DNA from: Pyrinomonadaceae bacterium
Lineage (GTDB): Bacteria; Acidobacteriota; Blastocatellia; Pyrinomonadales; Pyrinomonadaceae
Direction of reading: 5' to 3'
Assembly (NCBI GenBank): GCA_030841085.1
Contig: JAVEDP010000041.1
Span: 248,001-312,000, forward strand
DNA length: 64,000 nucleotides
Shown piece by piece: positions 18,052-26,674 of the stretch. Under the pieces are notes generated by a model. The model made no database searches, was not told where the DNA came from, and worked only from the letters and a program-made list of their open reading frames with translations. Position 1 is the stretch's first letter. Every line of letters starts with the position of its first letter. The position numbers and the translations under genes were made by a program.

Positions 18052-18163
18052 TATACTGTCAGGGAAGTTTTCGTGGCAACGACGTGAGCATTTCGTGAAT
18101 CTTATTGTCGGTTGTTTGAGGAGTTCATCGTTAGTAATTACCTTTTCGGTAGTTGCCTTTTTT
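18052..18163 (+). promoter_or_regulatory. Leader region with -10 box and attenuator-like hairpin
   Basis: A TATACT hexamer (18052-18057) has no good -35. About 80 bp later GTAATTACC (18134-18142) pairs with GGTAGTTGC (18148-18156) with two G-U pairs, followed by CTTTTTT. This is an intrinsic-terminator shape inside the 480-bp region before the phosphatase gene at 18276. The rest of this gap (17909-18275) holds no gene that I can support. Confidence 0.4.
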
Positions 18164-18275
18164 GGTTCCCCGAGTTCGGGAAATCAAGTAGTCCCCCGAC
18201 AGCGTTGTTTAGATTTAATGGCCTTAGAGGCCGCCAGTTATCAACCTGTTCGCTTTACTTGAGGAGTTTAAGATA

Positions 18276-18872
18276 ATGAGTTTTGTTAAAAAGTCTTCCC
18301 TGACCGTCATCGCAATATTAGCTGTTGTTTTCTCATTTTCCACCCTCTCTTTTGCTAAGAGCAAGGACACCCGTTTCCCGAATGTCAAAATCTCCAACTT
18401 TGGTCAAATGGACGAGCGCTTCTATCGCGGCGCCCGACCTGAACAAGGGGACTACCAGGCTCTCGCCGCGCTCGGAATTAAGACGGTGATTGATTTAACG
18501 GACAATTCCAGAGCGTATGAGCAACCTGCCGTTGAGGCTGCCGGACTGCGCTACATCAACATCCCCATGGTTGATAAGAGCTATCCCAGCATGGACCAAG
18601 TGAATGCGTTTCTGAAGGTGGTTGACGATCCGGCGACGGGCAAGTTTTACCTGCACTGCGCGGGTGGCCGGCATCGGACGGGCGTGATGGGCGCGGTGTA
18701 TCGCTTCAATCACGATCACTGGAATCTTGAGCAGGCCTTTACCGAAATGAATCAATACGAGTTCGGTTCCGGCATGGGCCACGGCAAGCAGAAGAGTTTC
18801 GTTGAGGACTATTGGCAGCAATTCCAGGCGAAACAGGGCAGCGCCAGTGTTGCAACAACTGCCGGTCGCTAA
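18276..18872 (+). CDS. Exported dual-specificity/tyrosine phosphatase-like protein
   Basis: A 198-residue protein with a signal peptide (SLTVIAILAVVFSFSTLSFA) and the phosphatase P-loop HCAGGRHRTG near residues 127-136, which is the HCx5R(S/T) signature with intact Cys and Arg. Upstream segments (MDERFYRGARPEQGDYQALAA, GIKTVIDLTDN) match the cyclin-phosphatase-like DSP families. It probably acts on phosphate esters in the periplasm or outside. TGAGGAG precedes the ATG. A strong terminator follows at 18898, so the gene is monocistronic. Confidence 0.88.
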   Translation: MSFVKKSSLTVIAILAVVFSFSTLSFAKSKDTRFPNVKISNFGQMDERFYRGARPEQGDYQALAALGIKTVIDLTDNSRAYEQPAVEAAGLRYINIPMVDKSYPSMDQVNAFLKVVDDPATGKFYLHCAGGRHRTGVMGAVYRFNHDHWNLEQAFTEMNQYEFGSGMGHGKQKSFVEDYWQQFQAKQGSASVATTAGR

Positions 18873-18897
18873 AGCAATCAGACAGTGAATAGAAGCA

Positions 18898-18929
18898 GGG
18901 CCGCTCAAGTCGAGCGGCCCTTTTCATTT
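18898..18929 (+). terminator. Intrinsic terminator of the phosphatase gene
   Basis: GGGCCGCTC (18898-18906) pairs perfectly with GAGCGGCCC (18912-18920) around a 5-base loop and is followed by TTTTCATTT. Confidence 0.85.
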
Positions 18930-18990
18930 GTGGCTATCGAATTCGCCGGGCGACGCAGACGTCACCATCAGACAAGTCGTCGGTCAGAGC

Positions 18991-19725
18991 CTATCTTCTT
19001 CTGGGAAGCGGTATGAGCATGGAGACTTTCTGGCGATAGCCCCGATAGGTTTCTCCGTAAGCTCTAATCAGGTCACGTTCTTCAAATTGAATCGCCACGA
19101 CAATGTAGGCGGTTGTCATTATCGCGAAGAACAAATGCCCAAAGGTCATGCGCGGCGTGCTCCAGAACGCAATGATGAATCCGAGATAAAGCGGATGCCG
19201 CACCATCTTATAAAGCGCGGGCGACTGGAAAGGTATCGGCTCCGCCTCTCTACGTTTCAAGTAGTTGTAAATCTGCCTCAGTCCGAAGAGCGCGAAGTGA
19301 TCGACCAGATACGTCGAGACAAAAACAATTCCCCAGCCAATCCAGAACAGAGCCAGCAATAGAGTGCGGGCGCTTGCATTTCGCACTTCCCAGATGATGG
19401 GTCCCAGCGGCTGCCACTGCCAGCAAAGCAGCGCCAGTGTAAGACTCGCGACTAAAACATAGGTGCTGCGTTCGATGTGCGAGGGCACGATTTTGGTCCA
19501 GGCGTGTTTGAACCATTGCCGGGCCATAACGCTGTGCTGCACTGCAAACAGACTGAGCAGCGCGGCATCAATGATTAGCGCAATGCCGAAAGGACTATTT
19601 AGTGTGCCGGTATCGATGGCCTTCGGCACGAAAACATTTCCAACAAACCCTATCGCATAGAGAAAGGTCACGAAGAAGATCAGATAGCAAATCACTCCGT
19701 AAAGGAAAGCAAGGATTCGGCCCAT
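18991..19725 (-). CDS. mddA: Methanethiol S-methyltransferase (MddA), NnrU/ICMT-like membrane protein
   Basis: A 244-residue integral membrane protein with about five or six hydrophobic segments. The C-terminal SAM-binding region reads YKMVRHPLYLGFIIAFWSTP and RMTFGHLFFAIMTTAYIVVA followed by EERDLI and YGETYRGYRQKV, the isoprenylcysteine-methyltransferase fold. The N-terminus (VTFLYAIGFVGN..VPKAIDTG) and the STPRMTFGHL segment are as I recall them for MddA, which methylates methanethiol to dimethyl sulphide. The general alternative is an NnrU-family methyltransferase of unknown substrate. It is a single gene. Confidence 0.82.
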   Translation of the reverse strand: MGRILAFLYGVICYLIFFVTFLYAIGFVGNVFVPKAIDTGTLNSPFGIALIIDAALLSLFAVQHSVMARQWFKHAWTKIVPSHIERSTYVLVASLTLALLCWQWQPLGPIIWEVRNASARTLLLALFWIGWGIVFVSTYLVDHFALFGLRQIYNYLKRREAEPIPFQSPALYKMVRHPLYLGFIIAFWSTPRMTFGHLFFAIMTTAYIVVAIQFEERDLIRAYGETYRGYRQKVSMLIPLPRRR

Positions 19726-19935
19726 GGCTGGAATCTCCTCAATCTTTTGTTTGAATGAGCGAAAAGTACAGATAATGATCGCTGGCGGTGTAACGGGTCC
19801 GGATTATGGGCGGAGATTACTTCCGGTATTATGAGGTGTCAAGCAGTTCTGCATACCATAAGAAAAATCATTAGGTCACAACCTCACAAGCATATATTTT
19901 CGCGGCTGATTCCGTTAGAGGTTCCGCGGCTGGCG

Positions 19936-20742
19936 TCATCGGTGCGACAGCGAGCCACCACTCCCGCCGCGGCGAACGGAAACAATCTCAGCAAGGATCG
20001 CCAGCGCAACTTCTTCCGGCGTGACGGCCCCAATGTCGAGGCCGATCGGCGCATGAACCTTTGCCAATTGCTCAGAGCTGATGCCGGATTCGCGTAAGCG
20101 TTCGAGCACGATGCGCGTGCGCCGTTTGCTGCCAATCAAACCAACATAATCAGGAATGCTGGATGTCACCGTCGCGCGCAGGCATTGTTCATCTTCACTA
20201 TGGCCACGCGTTACGATCGCGATAGCGACGCCCCGTCCGTTGCCGATAGTCGCGCGCACTGCCTCAGTCCAACTTTCAGCCAGCACCAATTCGATATTCG
20301 TTTCCCGAAAATCTTCGCGTCTTACGAATTCTTTGCGGTCGTCAATCAGCGTGGCGCGATAACCCAACAACGCCGCGAACCGCGCCAGCGAAGCCCCGAC
20401 GTGTCCCGCACCGCAGATAACGACCCGCTGCTCAGGCTGGATTAGTTCAAAAAGAAATTGCGCTTCGCTGAACTCGGTCAACTCGGGAGCGAATTCACGG
20501 CCGTAAAAAGTGCGCGTCTCTTCTTTAGTCGCGAGCAAGGCGGGAGCTTGCCGGATTACTGCTTTGTCGAGGGTCGCATCCGCAAAGCTGCCGTGATGAC
20601 TCCCGTTTTCTTCGATGATCATCTTGGCGCCTACATTGCGCGGCGCTTCGATCAAGGTCACGACAATCGCAAGCGCGCCGTCCTCGAACAGCCGTTGCAG
20701 CGAAGAAGAAATGGAGCGGGTATGGTCGGTTGAATCCTTCAT
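19936..20742 (-). CDS. XdhC family molybdoenzyme maturation protein, full length
   Basis: A 268-residue protein with an XdhC/CoxI N-terminal domain and a C-terminal Rossmann domain (VVICGAGHVGASLARFAALLGY near residue 107 in part). The segment VTRGHSEDEQCLRATVTS and the end YVGLIGSKRRTRIVLERL, GLDIGAVTPEEVALAILAE are diagnostic of XdhC. XdhC proteins bind and sulphurate the molybdenum cofactor for xanthine- or CO-dehydrogenase-type enzymes. No such enzyme lies in the window. It starts 12 bp after the DUF962 reading frame ends. Confidence 0.88.
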   Translation of the reverse strand: MKDSTDHTRSISSSLQRLFEDGALAIVVTLIEAPRNVGAKMIIEENGSHHGSFADATLDKAVIRQAPALLATKEETRTFYGREFAPELTEFSEAQFLFELIQPEQRVVICGAGHVGASLARFAALLGYRATLIDDRKEFVRREDFRETNIELVLAESWTEAVRATIGNGRGVAIAIVTRGHSEDEQCLRATVTSSIPDYVGLIGSKRRTRIVLERLRESGISSEQLAKVHAPIGLDIGAVTPEEVALAILAEIVSVRRGGSGGSLSHR

Positions 20743-20754
20743 GCGGAAAGGATT

Positions 20755-21050
20755 CTATTTCGATGCGGGTCGCTTTTGCGAACTGAGAGAGCCGAACGCG
20801 CGGCGTAACAACCACCAGGGACCGACGAGAAGATAAAGCGGATTGCGGAAGAAAGCGGGCTGGTTCCCTTCAATAAGTGGCCGAGAAACTGGAACGCCCA
20901 GCCGACAATGAAAAGGCCAAGCGCCCAGCGCCATTTGAAGAAGAACAGCGGCAGCGAAATAACTATCAGCGGAATGCCGATGCTGTGCGAGAGCTTGTTC
21001 AGCGGGTGGCGATGCTTGGCCTTGTAGTTTTCGATGAACGATTCAGACAT
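20755..21050 (-). pseudogene. DUF962 (Mpo1-like) membrane protein, frameshifted
   Basis: ATG 21050 opens SESFIENYKAKHRHPLNKLS followed by two membrane helices (IVISLPLFFF, LGLFIVGWAFQFLGHL), the start of a DUF962/Mpo1-like protein. Near 20872-20875 the frame breaks: the family reading GHLIEGNQPAFFRNPLYLL, VGPWWLLRRAF continues in another frame to a stop at 20755-20757. One missing base explains this (CACTTATTGAA where CACTTAATTGAA would be in frame). The open frame instead runs on into XdhC. Either the gene is freshly inactivated or the base was lost in sequencing. Confidence 0.75.
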
Positions 21051-21054
21051 TTTC

Positions 21055-21180
21055 TGGTTTTGGTCTTTGGTCTTTGGTCTTTGGTCTTTGGTCTTTGGTC
21101 TTTGGAACCGCGGCTTTAGTACAGCACTAACTGAGCCAAACACGAAAAGCAAGGACCAAAAAACCAAAGGCCTAAGACCG
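21055..21180. repeat. 7-bp-period array (GGTCTTT type) with inverted partner
   Basis: At least six GGTCTTT units run from 21060 to 21105. An inverted, degenerate partner (ACCAAAAAACCAAAGGCC region) lies at 21151-21180. The array begins 5 bp upstream of the DUF962 start codon. The same unit recurs at 37421. Confidence 0.75.
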
Positions 21181-21186
21181 CAAGTA

Positions 21187-21519
21187 TTAAGTAGGTTTCC
21201 AAACGTCAAGAAAAATATCCATCGTCCCGCCACAGACCATACCTTCCTCACTAGCTTCTTCAGCGGTCAACGAAAAGTGATGCAAAGCTGATTGTCCCGA
21301 GCGCAGCGCCTCGCGAGCTTCGGCCCAAACTTCCGCTTCGACGCAACCACCGCCGACCGTTCCGGCTGCTTCGCCGCTTGCAAAGAAAAGCATCTTGGCG
21401 CCGCGTTGCTGCGGCGTTGAGCCGCGCGTGCGCGCCACCGTGGCTACCACAACACGCTCGCCGCGCTGGTTCGCCTGTTCGATTTGGCGATAGAGATCCG
21501 CCGCTGGAAGTGTCCCCAT
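21187..21519 (-). CDS. XdhC/CoxI N-terminal domain protein, stand-alone
   Basis: A 110-residue protein made only of the XdhC/CoxI domain: ERVVVATVARTRGSTPQQRG, AKMLFFASGEAAGTVGGGC and VEAEVWAEAREAL. The Rossmann half is absent, but the second XdhC gene at 19936 carries both. Both lie on the same strand with the DUF962 frame between them, so they may be a split or duplicated maturation pair. The ATG has no obvious ribosome binding site. Confidence 0.82.
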   Translation of the reverse strand: MGTLPAADLYRQIEQANQRGERVVVATVARTRGSTPQQRGAKMLFFASGEAAGTVGGGCVEAEVWAEAREALRSGQSALHHFSLTAEEASEEGMVCGGTMDIFLDVWKPT

Positions 21520-21533
21520 GATTTAACTTGAAA

Positions 21534-22289
21534 CTAAGGCTTGTCGGGTGTCGCGGCCGGCTCAGCGCGCGAAGCGTTGTTCAACTGCTTCTGGTCGATG
21601 CGCCGCCGTAATACGTCGACTTCTGCTTCGGCAGTTGATAACGAAGCCTGCAAGCGTGTGCGACTGTTCTCCAATAAATTAATTTGCGCCTGCAGCCGCG
21701 CCTTCTCGTTTTCCAGTTGGCGGCGACGCGCGTCGCGAGCTTCTTCCGGATGTACAGTCCCGTAACCCGCAATGGAGCGGTCGATGTTTTCCGGCTTCAA
21801 CGAATAATCAACCTGGTCCATGCGCGCTTGTAAATCCGCCAGCTTACTTTCGGTGTCCAGCATCTGCGACCGGACACTCTCGGCGCGCTGCTCCGCACGC
21901 GTCAAGCGTTCCATGTCCATTAGCGAACGGTCGTTCTCCTGCATCTGGCTTAACTTATCGTTAAGCCTATTGACCTGGTTCGAGAGCGCATCGATCGTTT
22001 GCTGCATGTTGGCCTCGCCGCTCCTCGTCACTCTCTTCTTCGGCGGCGCGCCTTCGTCTGCCGTGTCAGCCGGATTGCCATTTTCGTCGGCCGTGCTAAT
22101 TATTTTTTCCGAGCCATCGCCCTGCTCGCTTCCGGGCGGCGCGATGGCGGGATTCGTGACTACAGCGCGTGGCGCACGGCGGACGCGCCGCTTGCGGCGC
22201 CGCTGGGCATCGGTTTCGATCGAGCAAACACTGACGCCGATTAGAATGGCCAACAAGAGCGTGATGTAGCGAATAGATCGTTTTTGCAT
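21534..22289 (-). CDS. Exported coiled-coil protein of unknown function
   Basis: A 251-residue protein with a signal peptide (ITLLLAILIGVSVCSIETDA), a short basic stretch (QRRRKRRVRRAPR), a disordered linker and then a long coiled coil from about residue 90 to 235 (heptads in MQQTIDALSNQVNRLNDKLS and ENEKARLQAQINLLENSRTR). No enzyme motif is visible. It may be a periplasmic structural or tethering protein. It precedes the XdhC-domain gene by 14 bp. Confidence 0.75.
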   Translation of the reverse strand: MQKRSIRYITLLLAILIGVSVCSIETDAQRRRKRRVRRAPRAVVTNPAIAPPGSEQGDGSEKIISTADENGNPADTADEGAPPKKRVTRSGEANMQQTIDALSNQVNRLNDKLSQMQENDRSLMDMERLTRAEQRAESVRSQMLDTESKLADLQARMDQVDYSLKPENIDRSIAGYGTVHPEEARDARRRQLENEKARLQAQINLLENSRTRLQASLSTAEAEVDVLRRRIDQKQLNNASRAEPAATPDKP

Positions 22290-22444
22290 GGTTATTCCTC
22301 GAATCCGAGCGGGGAGTCTCTAAAAGATACGCCTTGTCAGGAGTGCCTTCAAGCGGGCGCAAGTCGTTAGCATTTACACGGTGTGCAAACCGCCTGGTTC
22401 CATTCAGGTGAGGAGCGCGGGCCTCGGTCCCAGACCGCGTAGCT

Positions 22445-22981
22445 CTATTCGAGTGTTACCTGGCTCGAATCAAACGCTATGCAACCGCAACCGTCGTCTA
22501 CTTCCACACTGACCCTATAGGTGCCGGGCCGAGTCACTCCGCTTAAGCTCCAGACAGCCGACTCGCCGTCGCCAGTAATGCGGCCGCCGGTAGTTGTATA
22601 AGTGTAAAGAATGCTGTCGCCGTCAGCGTCACACGCGACCGCTTTCAGGTTAACTTGCTCGGCGGCGTTTGTCGCAATGTAAGCCGTTGAAGTAGCTAGG
22701 CCGACTTTAGGCGGCGTGTTCGGAAGTATGCTTCCGGGCCGGCCACCTGATGAGAGGCGCAGGCAACGCGTGCCGGGTGCGGCAGTGCCTGAAGCGGCCG
22801 CGATTTCCTTTTTGGACGTCGGCTTCTTTGGTCTTGGTCCGAACGTCAGGCGAGTGCAGCGAGACCCGGGAGCTTGCGCGACGATGGTCGCGCCTTTTGC
22901 TTTGCTCTTCAGAACGGAGGAGGATCCAAAAACAATTAAAGCCAGAACAATAATGGTTAACGAAAACAGAGTTCGACGCAT
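22445..22981 (-). CDS. Exported Ig/PKD-like domain protein
   Basis: A 178-residue protein with a signal peptide (RRTLFSLTIIVLALIVFGSS). Two near-identical segments (GSRCTRLTFGPRPKKP and GTRCLRLSSGGRPGS) precede one Ig- or PKD-like domain (NLKAVACDADGDSILYTYTT, GTYRVSVEVDDGCGC). Paired cysteines suggest disulphides in the periplasm or outside. ATG 22981 follows AAGGAG by 8 bases; the longer frame has no signal sequence. Function unknown. Confidence 0.72.
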   Translation of the reverse strand: MRRTLFSLTIIVLALIVFGSSSVLKSKAKGATIVAQAPGSRCTRLTFGPRPKKPTSKKEIAAASGTAAPGTRCLRLSSGGRPGSILPNTPPKVGLATSTAYIATNAAEQVNLKAVACDADGDSILYTYTTTGGRITGDGESAVWSLSGVTRPGTYRVSVEVDDGCGCIAFDSSQVTLE

Positions 22982-23090
22982 TTCAGGGACTCCTTCGCGG
23001 TTCGGGCTTTCTAACGATCTTGAGCGGGAGTCTAACATGCGGCTTCGTGGTGATGCGCTTGACACAGGATGTTAAAGTTGGTTGGTTGCT

Positions 23091-23441
23091 TTAGCGTGAC
23101 CTCGAAACGCTCTGGACAGCATCGCGCATTACCACTGTCAAACCGTGCCATTGATCATCCGAGAACTGATCCAGAGCCTGCATAACACGATCATGAATCT
23201 TTCGCTCATTCGGCTGCCGCAGACGCACAACAAGTAATCCATCATGTGATTCACCTCGATGTTGCACAAATCCTTTGTCGGTCGTAATCAGCAGTCGCCC
23301 TTCTCTTATCACTAGCTCCCAGAGAAGATCATCTGACATTCCTTGATCCGGCGTGCTCCGAATATCTAAAACCTCGTGTCGAAGTGCCCTCAGCGCCAAG
23401 ACTGTAATAACCGGGATATTTTCATCAACGAATATCTTCAT
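23091..23441 (-). CDS. DUF5615 PIN-like toxin-type protein
   Basis: A 116-residue protein starting MKIFVDENIP, with the acidic FVDEN site and ITTDKGF of the DUF5615 PIN-like nucleases. Members pair with DUF433 proteins and are proposed toxin-antitoxin modules with RNase activity. Its start overlaps the stop of the DUF433 gene by 4 bp (ATGA), which fits co-translation. Activity is inferred from the family. Confidence 0.85.
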   Translation of the reverse strand: MKIFVDENIPVITVLALRALRHEVLDIRSTPDQGMSDDLLWELVIREGRLLITTDKGFVQHRGESHDGLLVVRLRQPNERKIHDRVMQALDQFSDDQWHGLTVVMRDAVQSVSRSR

Positions 23442-23674
23442 ACGCCACTTGGCACTTCCTCGATCGGCGTAATCTGTTCTTCTGTCAGCGAGGAGGCATA
23501 CTCCAGACAGGCGCGAATGTCTTCCTTGGTAATATTTGGATAGGCCTTCATCAGGCTTTCGAAGGTATCGCCATTCGCCAACATGCCCACAATTTGGTGA
23601 ACTGGTATTCGGGTACCTTTAATACAAGCGTGTCCGTGACAAATGCTCGGATTGATTGAAATTCGATCAAACAT
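23438..23674 (-). CDS. DUF433 antitoxin-like protein
   Basis: A 78-residue protein with the DUF433 helix-turn-helix pattern: INPSICHGHACIKGTRIPV, HQIVGMLANGD and YPNITKEDIRACLEYA. It lies directly upstream of the DUF5615 gene with a 4-bp overlap. ATG 23674 follows GGGAGG; the longer frame to 23716 has no such support. It is likely the antitoxin and a DNA-binding autoregulator of the pair. Confidence 0.85.
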   Translation of the reverse strand: MFDRISINPSICHGHACIKGTRIPVHQIVGMLANGDTFESLMKAYPNITKEDIRACLEYASSLTEEQITPIEEVPSGV

Positions 23675-23746
23675 GGATGTCCTCCCTCGGCTGACTCGAA
23701 TAATATCAGGCTGCACATCGTTCGAATAGAGCGTCCAGCGGCCGGG

Positions 23747-26434
23747 TCACTGCAGGTTTTCGATCGTTTGCTCGAGTTGCATTGTACGCTGGGCGATGTC
23801 GGCAATGCGCGCACGCACTTCCTCAACCTTTTCGGTGGGCGCACGTTCGGCAAACTGCGGATTCGCAAGTTGGGCCTCAAGCTTTGACGCCTCCGCCGAC
23901 AACTTTTCTTTTTCTTTGCTCAGACGTTGCCGCTCTTTTTCAAAATCAATTAAGCCCTCAAGCGGAACCGCTACTTCCGCGCCGCCGATTAAAACCGCTC
24001 GAGCCGAAGCGCGCGGCGCTTCAAGTTTTTCATCGATTGAAACTTCGGCAGCGCGCACTAATCTGCTGATTTGAGCCGTGTTGGCCCTGAACACCGCGCG
24101 CAGTTTTTCATCTGGCGAACCGATCAACAAGGTCACGCGTTCGCCTGGCTTGATGTTCATCTCCGAACGAATGTTGCGCACACGTGTGATGAGATCGATG
24201 ACCGCCTGCATTTCCCATTCGGCATTTTCGTCAATCAATTCCGCCTGCGCCTCGGGATAAGCGGCCAACATGATCGAAGGCGCCGCCCCGGCATAAGCAG
24301 GATGCAACAAGGTGCTGCTCACGCTAGGAAGTGTCTGCCACAGCTCTTCGGTGATGTAAGGCATGAACGGATGCAGCAGTCGCAGCGATTGTTCGAGGAC
24401 AGTCAGCAAACGGGTGCGTGCTTCAGTACGAGTTGAGCTGACTTCCTCAGCGCTGATCTCGCTCTTTGTTAGTTCGATGTACCAATCGCAAAAATCGTCC
24501 CAGAAGAAGTGATAGAGCGTCTGCACCGCCTCGTGAAACTCATAACCAGCGAGCGCCTTGCGCATCTCGCCCGCGGTCTTGTTAAGACGCGAAACAATCC
24601 AGCGATCCTGCAATGCTGATTCAGGACCGACATTTAATGTCTCAGGATCGATCGTTGCGCCTTCTGAATTCAGCAGACAAAACCGCGCCGCGTTCCAGAT
24701 CTTGTTGGCAAAGTTGCGATAGCTTTCGACTTGCTTCTCGCTCCAGCGAATGTCAGTGCTGCCAACCGAAGCGAGTTTCAGACGCGTCGCATCCACCCCA
24801 TACTTGTCGAACACTTCCAACGGATCGACGCCGTTCATTTTCGTTTTCGACATGCGTTGGCCGTGCGCGTCGAGGATCGTGCCGGTGACGAAGACATCCG
24901 CGAATGGTGCCTGGTCCATAAACTTCAAACCCGACATCACCATTCGCGATACCCATAAGAAGATGATGTCGCGCGCCGTCACCAGTACCGACGTTGGATA
25001 AAAAGTCGCGAGGTCTTTGGTTTCTTCCGGCCAGCCCAAGGTGGAAAAAGGCCATAGCGCGGACGAAAACCAGGTATCGAGCACGTCCGGATCCTGAGTC
25101 AGCTCGTCCGTGCCGGCCTTCGCGCGCGCTTCATCTTCCGAACGCGCGACGATGACGGTGCCGTCATTCATGTACCACGCCGGAATCTGATGTCCCCACC
25201 ACAATTGTCGCGAGATGGTCCAATCGCGCAGGTTCTCCAGCCAGTTTGAGTAAACTTTTTCGTAAGGAACTTCCGGGAAGAACTGCGGTGCCTTGTCCTG
25301 CTGCAACGATTCAAGCGCGCGGTCGCGCAGTTGGTCCATGCGCATAAACCACTGCGTCGAAATCAATGGCTCAATGACCGTCTTACAACGTTCGCACTTC
25401 GAGATTGCGAACTCATAGTCGTCAACTTTCTCGAGCAAACCGAGTTCTTCAAACTTCTCGACAACTTTCGTACGCGCTTTGTAGCGATCCATGCCGACAA
25501 ACTCTTCGCCTGCGTCTGCCGTCATCTTTGCCTGTCCGTCAATTACGACGACCTGAGGCAAGGAATGGCGCTGGCCCATGTCGTAGTCGTTCGCATCGTG
25601 CGCTGGCGTTACCTTGACCGCACCGGTGCCGAACTCAGGTTCGACAAACTCGTCAGCGATTACCAAAATCTCGCGCCCGGTGAGCGGCAGCAACAATGTT
25701 TCGCCAACCAGCGCGCGATAGCGTTCGTCTTCCGGGTTTACGGCCACAGCCGTGTCGCCGAGCATCGTCTCTGGCCGCGTGGTTGCAACCGTTACATGAC
25801 CGTTGCCATTTTTCAGCGGGTAGCGCAGGTAATAAAGCTTGCCGCTTTGGGAGATTTTTTCTACTTCCAAATCGGACAGCACCGTCTGGTCGGTTGGACA
25901 CCAGTTAACGATGCGATTGCCGCGATAAATCATTCCTTCGTCATACAGACGAACGAAAACTTCGCCCACGGCCCGCGTCAGGTCGGCGTCCATCGTGAAT
26001 TTTTCGCGCGACCAATCGACTGATGCGCCCTCGCGCCGCATTTGTTTGGTAATCTGGCCGCCCGATTCCTGTTTCCATTTCCAAACGCGCTCGACGAATT
26101 TCTCGCGGCCAAGATCGTGCCGGGACAGTCCCTCTTTTTTCAGTTCGCGCGTTACAACCATCTGCGTCGAGATGCCGGCGTGGTCCATGCCCGGCAGCCA
26201 CAAGGTGCGATAGCCGCACATGCGTTTGTAACGCGTCAGCACATCCATCATCGTGTGCTGCAGCGCGTGGCCCATGTGCAACGAGCCGGTCACGTTCGGC
26301 GGCGGAATGACGATTGAAAAGACAGGCGCGCGCGGGTCGCGGTTGATCTCAGGCGCGAAAAACCCTTCGCGCTCCCAACGTTCGTAGTGATTTTGTTCGG
26401 CCTGTTTGGGATCGTAAGTTTTCGGAATTTCCAT
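23747..26434 (-). CDS. valS: Valyl-tRNA synthetase
   Basis: An 895-residue class Ia synthetase that charges tRNA-Val in the cytoplasm. The HIGH motif reads HMGH (residues 53-56, within [15 protein letters not shown]) and the KMSKS motif reads RMSKTK near residue 528. The editing domain ([18 protein letters not shown]) and a C-terminal coiled coil ([20 protein letters not shown]) typical of ValS are present. Length is normal. The KMSKS loop differs slightly from the usual KMSKSKGN form. A 7-bp-period array begins 3 bp before its start codon, so the promoter lies further upstream or is embedded there. Confidence 0.98.
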   Translation of the reverse strand: MEIPKTYDPKQAEQNHYERWEREGFFAPEINRDPRAPVFSIVIPPPNVTGSLHMGHALQHTMMDVLTRYKRMCGYRTLWLPGMDHAGISTQMVVTRELKKEGLSRHDLGREKFVERVWKWKQESGGQITKQMRREGASVDWSREKFTMDADLTRAVGEVFVRLYDEGMIYRGNRIVNWCPTDQTVLSDLEVEKISQSGKLYYLRYPLKNGNGHVTVATTRPETMLGDTAVAVNPEDERYRALVGETLLLPLTGREILVIADEFVEPEFGTGAVKVTPAHDANDYDMGQRHSLPQVVVIDGQAKMTADAGEEFVGMDRYKARTKVVEKFEELGLLEKVDDYEFAISKCERCKTVIEPLISTQWFMRMDQLRDRALESLQQDKAPQFFPEVPYEKVYSNWLENLRDWTISRQLWWGHQIPAWYMNDGTVIVARSEDEARAKAGTDELTQDPDVLDTWFSSALWPFSTLGWPEETKDLATFYPTSVLVTARDIIFLWVSRMVMSGLKFMDQAPFADVFVTGTILDAHGQRMSKTKMNGVDPLEVFDKYGVDATRLKLASVGSTDIRWSEKQVESYRNFANKIWNAARFCLLNSEGATIDPETLNVGPESALQDRWIVSRLNKTAGEMRKALAGYEFHEAVQTLYHFFWDDFCDWYIELTKSEISAEEVSSTRTEARTRLLTVLEQSLRLLHPFMPYITEELWQTLPSVSSTLLHPAYAGAAPSIMLAAYPEAQAELIDENAEWEMQAVIDLITRVRNIRSEMNIKPGERVTLLIGSPDEKLRAVFRANTAQISRLVRAAEVSIDEKLEAPRASARAVLIGGAEVAVPLEGLIDFEKERQRLSKEKEKLSAEASKLEAQLANPQFAERAPTEKVEEVRARIADIAQRTMQLEQTIENLQ

Positions 26435-26437
26435 TGT

Positions 26438-26472
26438 TAATTAGTTAGTAGTCAGTTGCCAGTGGTTAGTTG
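26438..26472. repeat. 7-bp-period array (TTAGTTG type)
   Basis: Units TTAATTA, GTTAGTA, GTCAGTT, GCCAGTG and GTTAGTT run in 7-bp steps immediately upstream of valS. Confidence 0.6.
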
Positions 26473-26615
26473 CAAAGATGCATTGTAAGGCAGAGTGCGA
26501 CGTTTTTCATGTATGCGGCAATTTGAGATAGCGTATTACTCAACTACTCGACTGCGCTGGAGGGCTTTCAAATCCACTAGAACCGCGCCGCGGCTGTGCC
26601 GCTTGCAGTAATTCG

Positions 26616-26648
26616 CAAAAGAAAAGCAGGTGCCTGTCAAGCACCTGC
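26616..26648 (-). terminator. Intrinsic terminator after the response regulator gene
   Basis: GCAGGTGC (26626-26633) pairs with GCACCTGC (26641-26648); on the minus strand it is followed by TTTTCTTTT. It ends the gene at 26675. Confidence 0.8.
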
Positions 26649-26674
26649 CTATTCTTTGCGCTGTAATCAAACCT

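Noticed and set aside
22380-22440. Palindromic GAGCGCGGG..CCGCGTAGCTC spacer as a REP element
   Set aside because: Pairing is interrupted and no second copy was found in the window.
26521-26580. tRNA-like stretch before the valS promoter region
   Set aside because: A TTCAAATCC-like segment is seen but no acceptor stem or anticodon arm can be formed.
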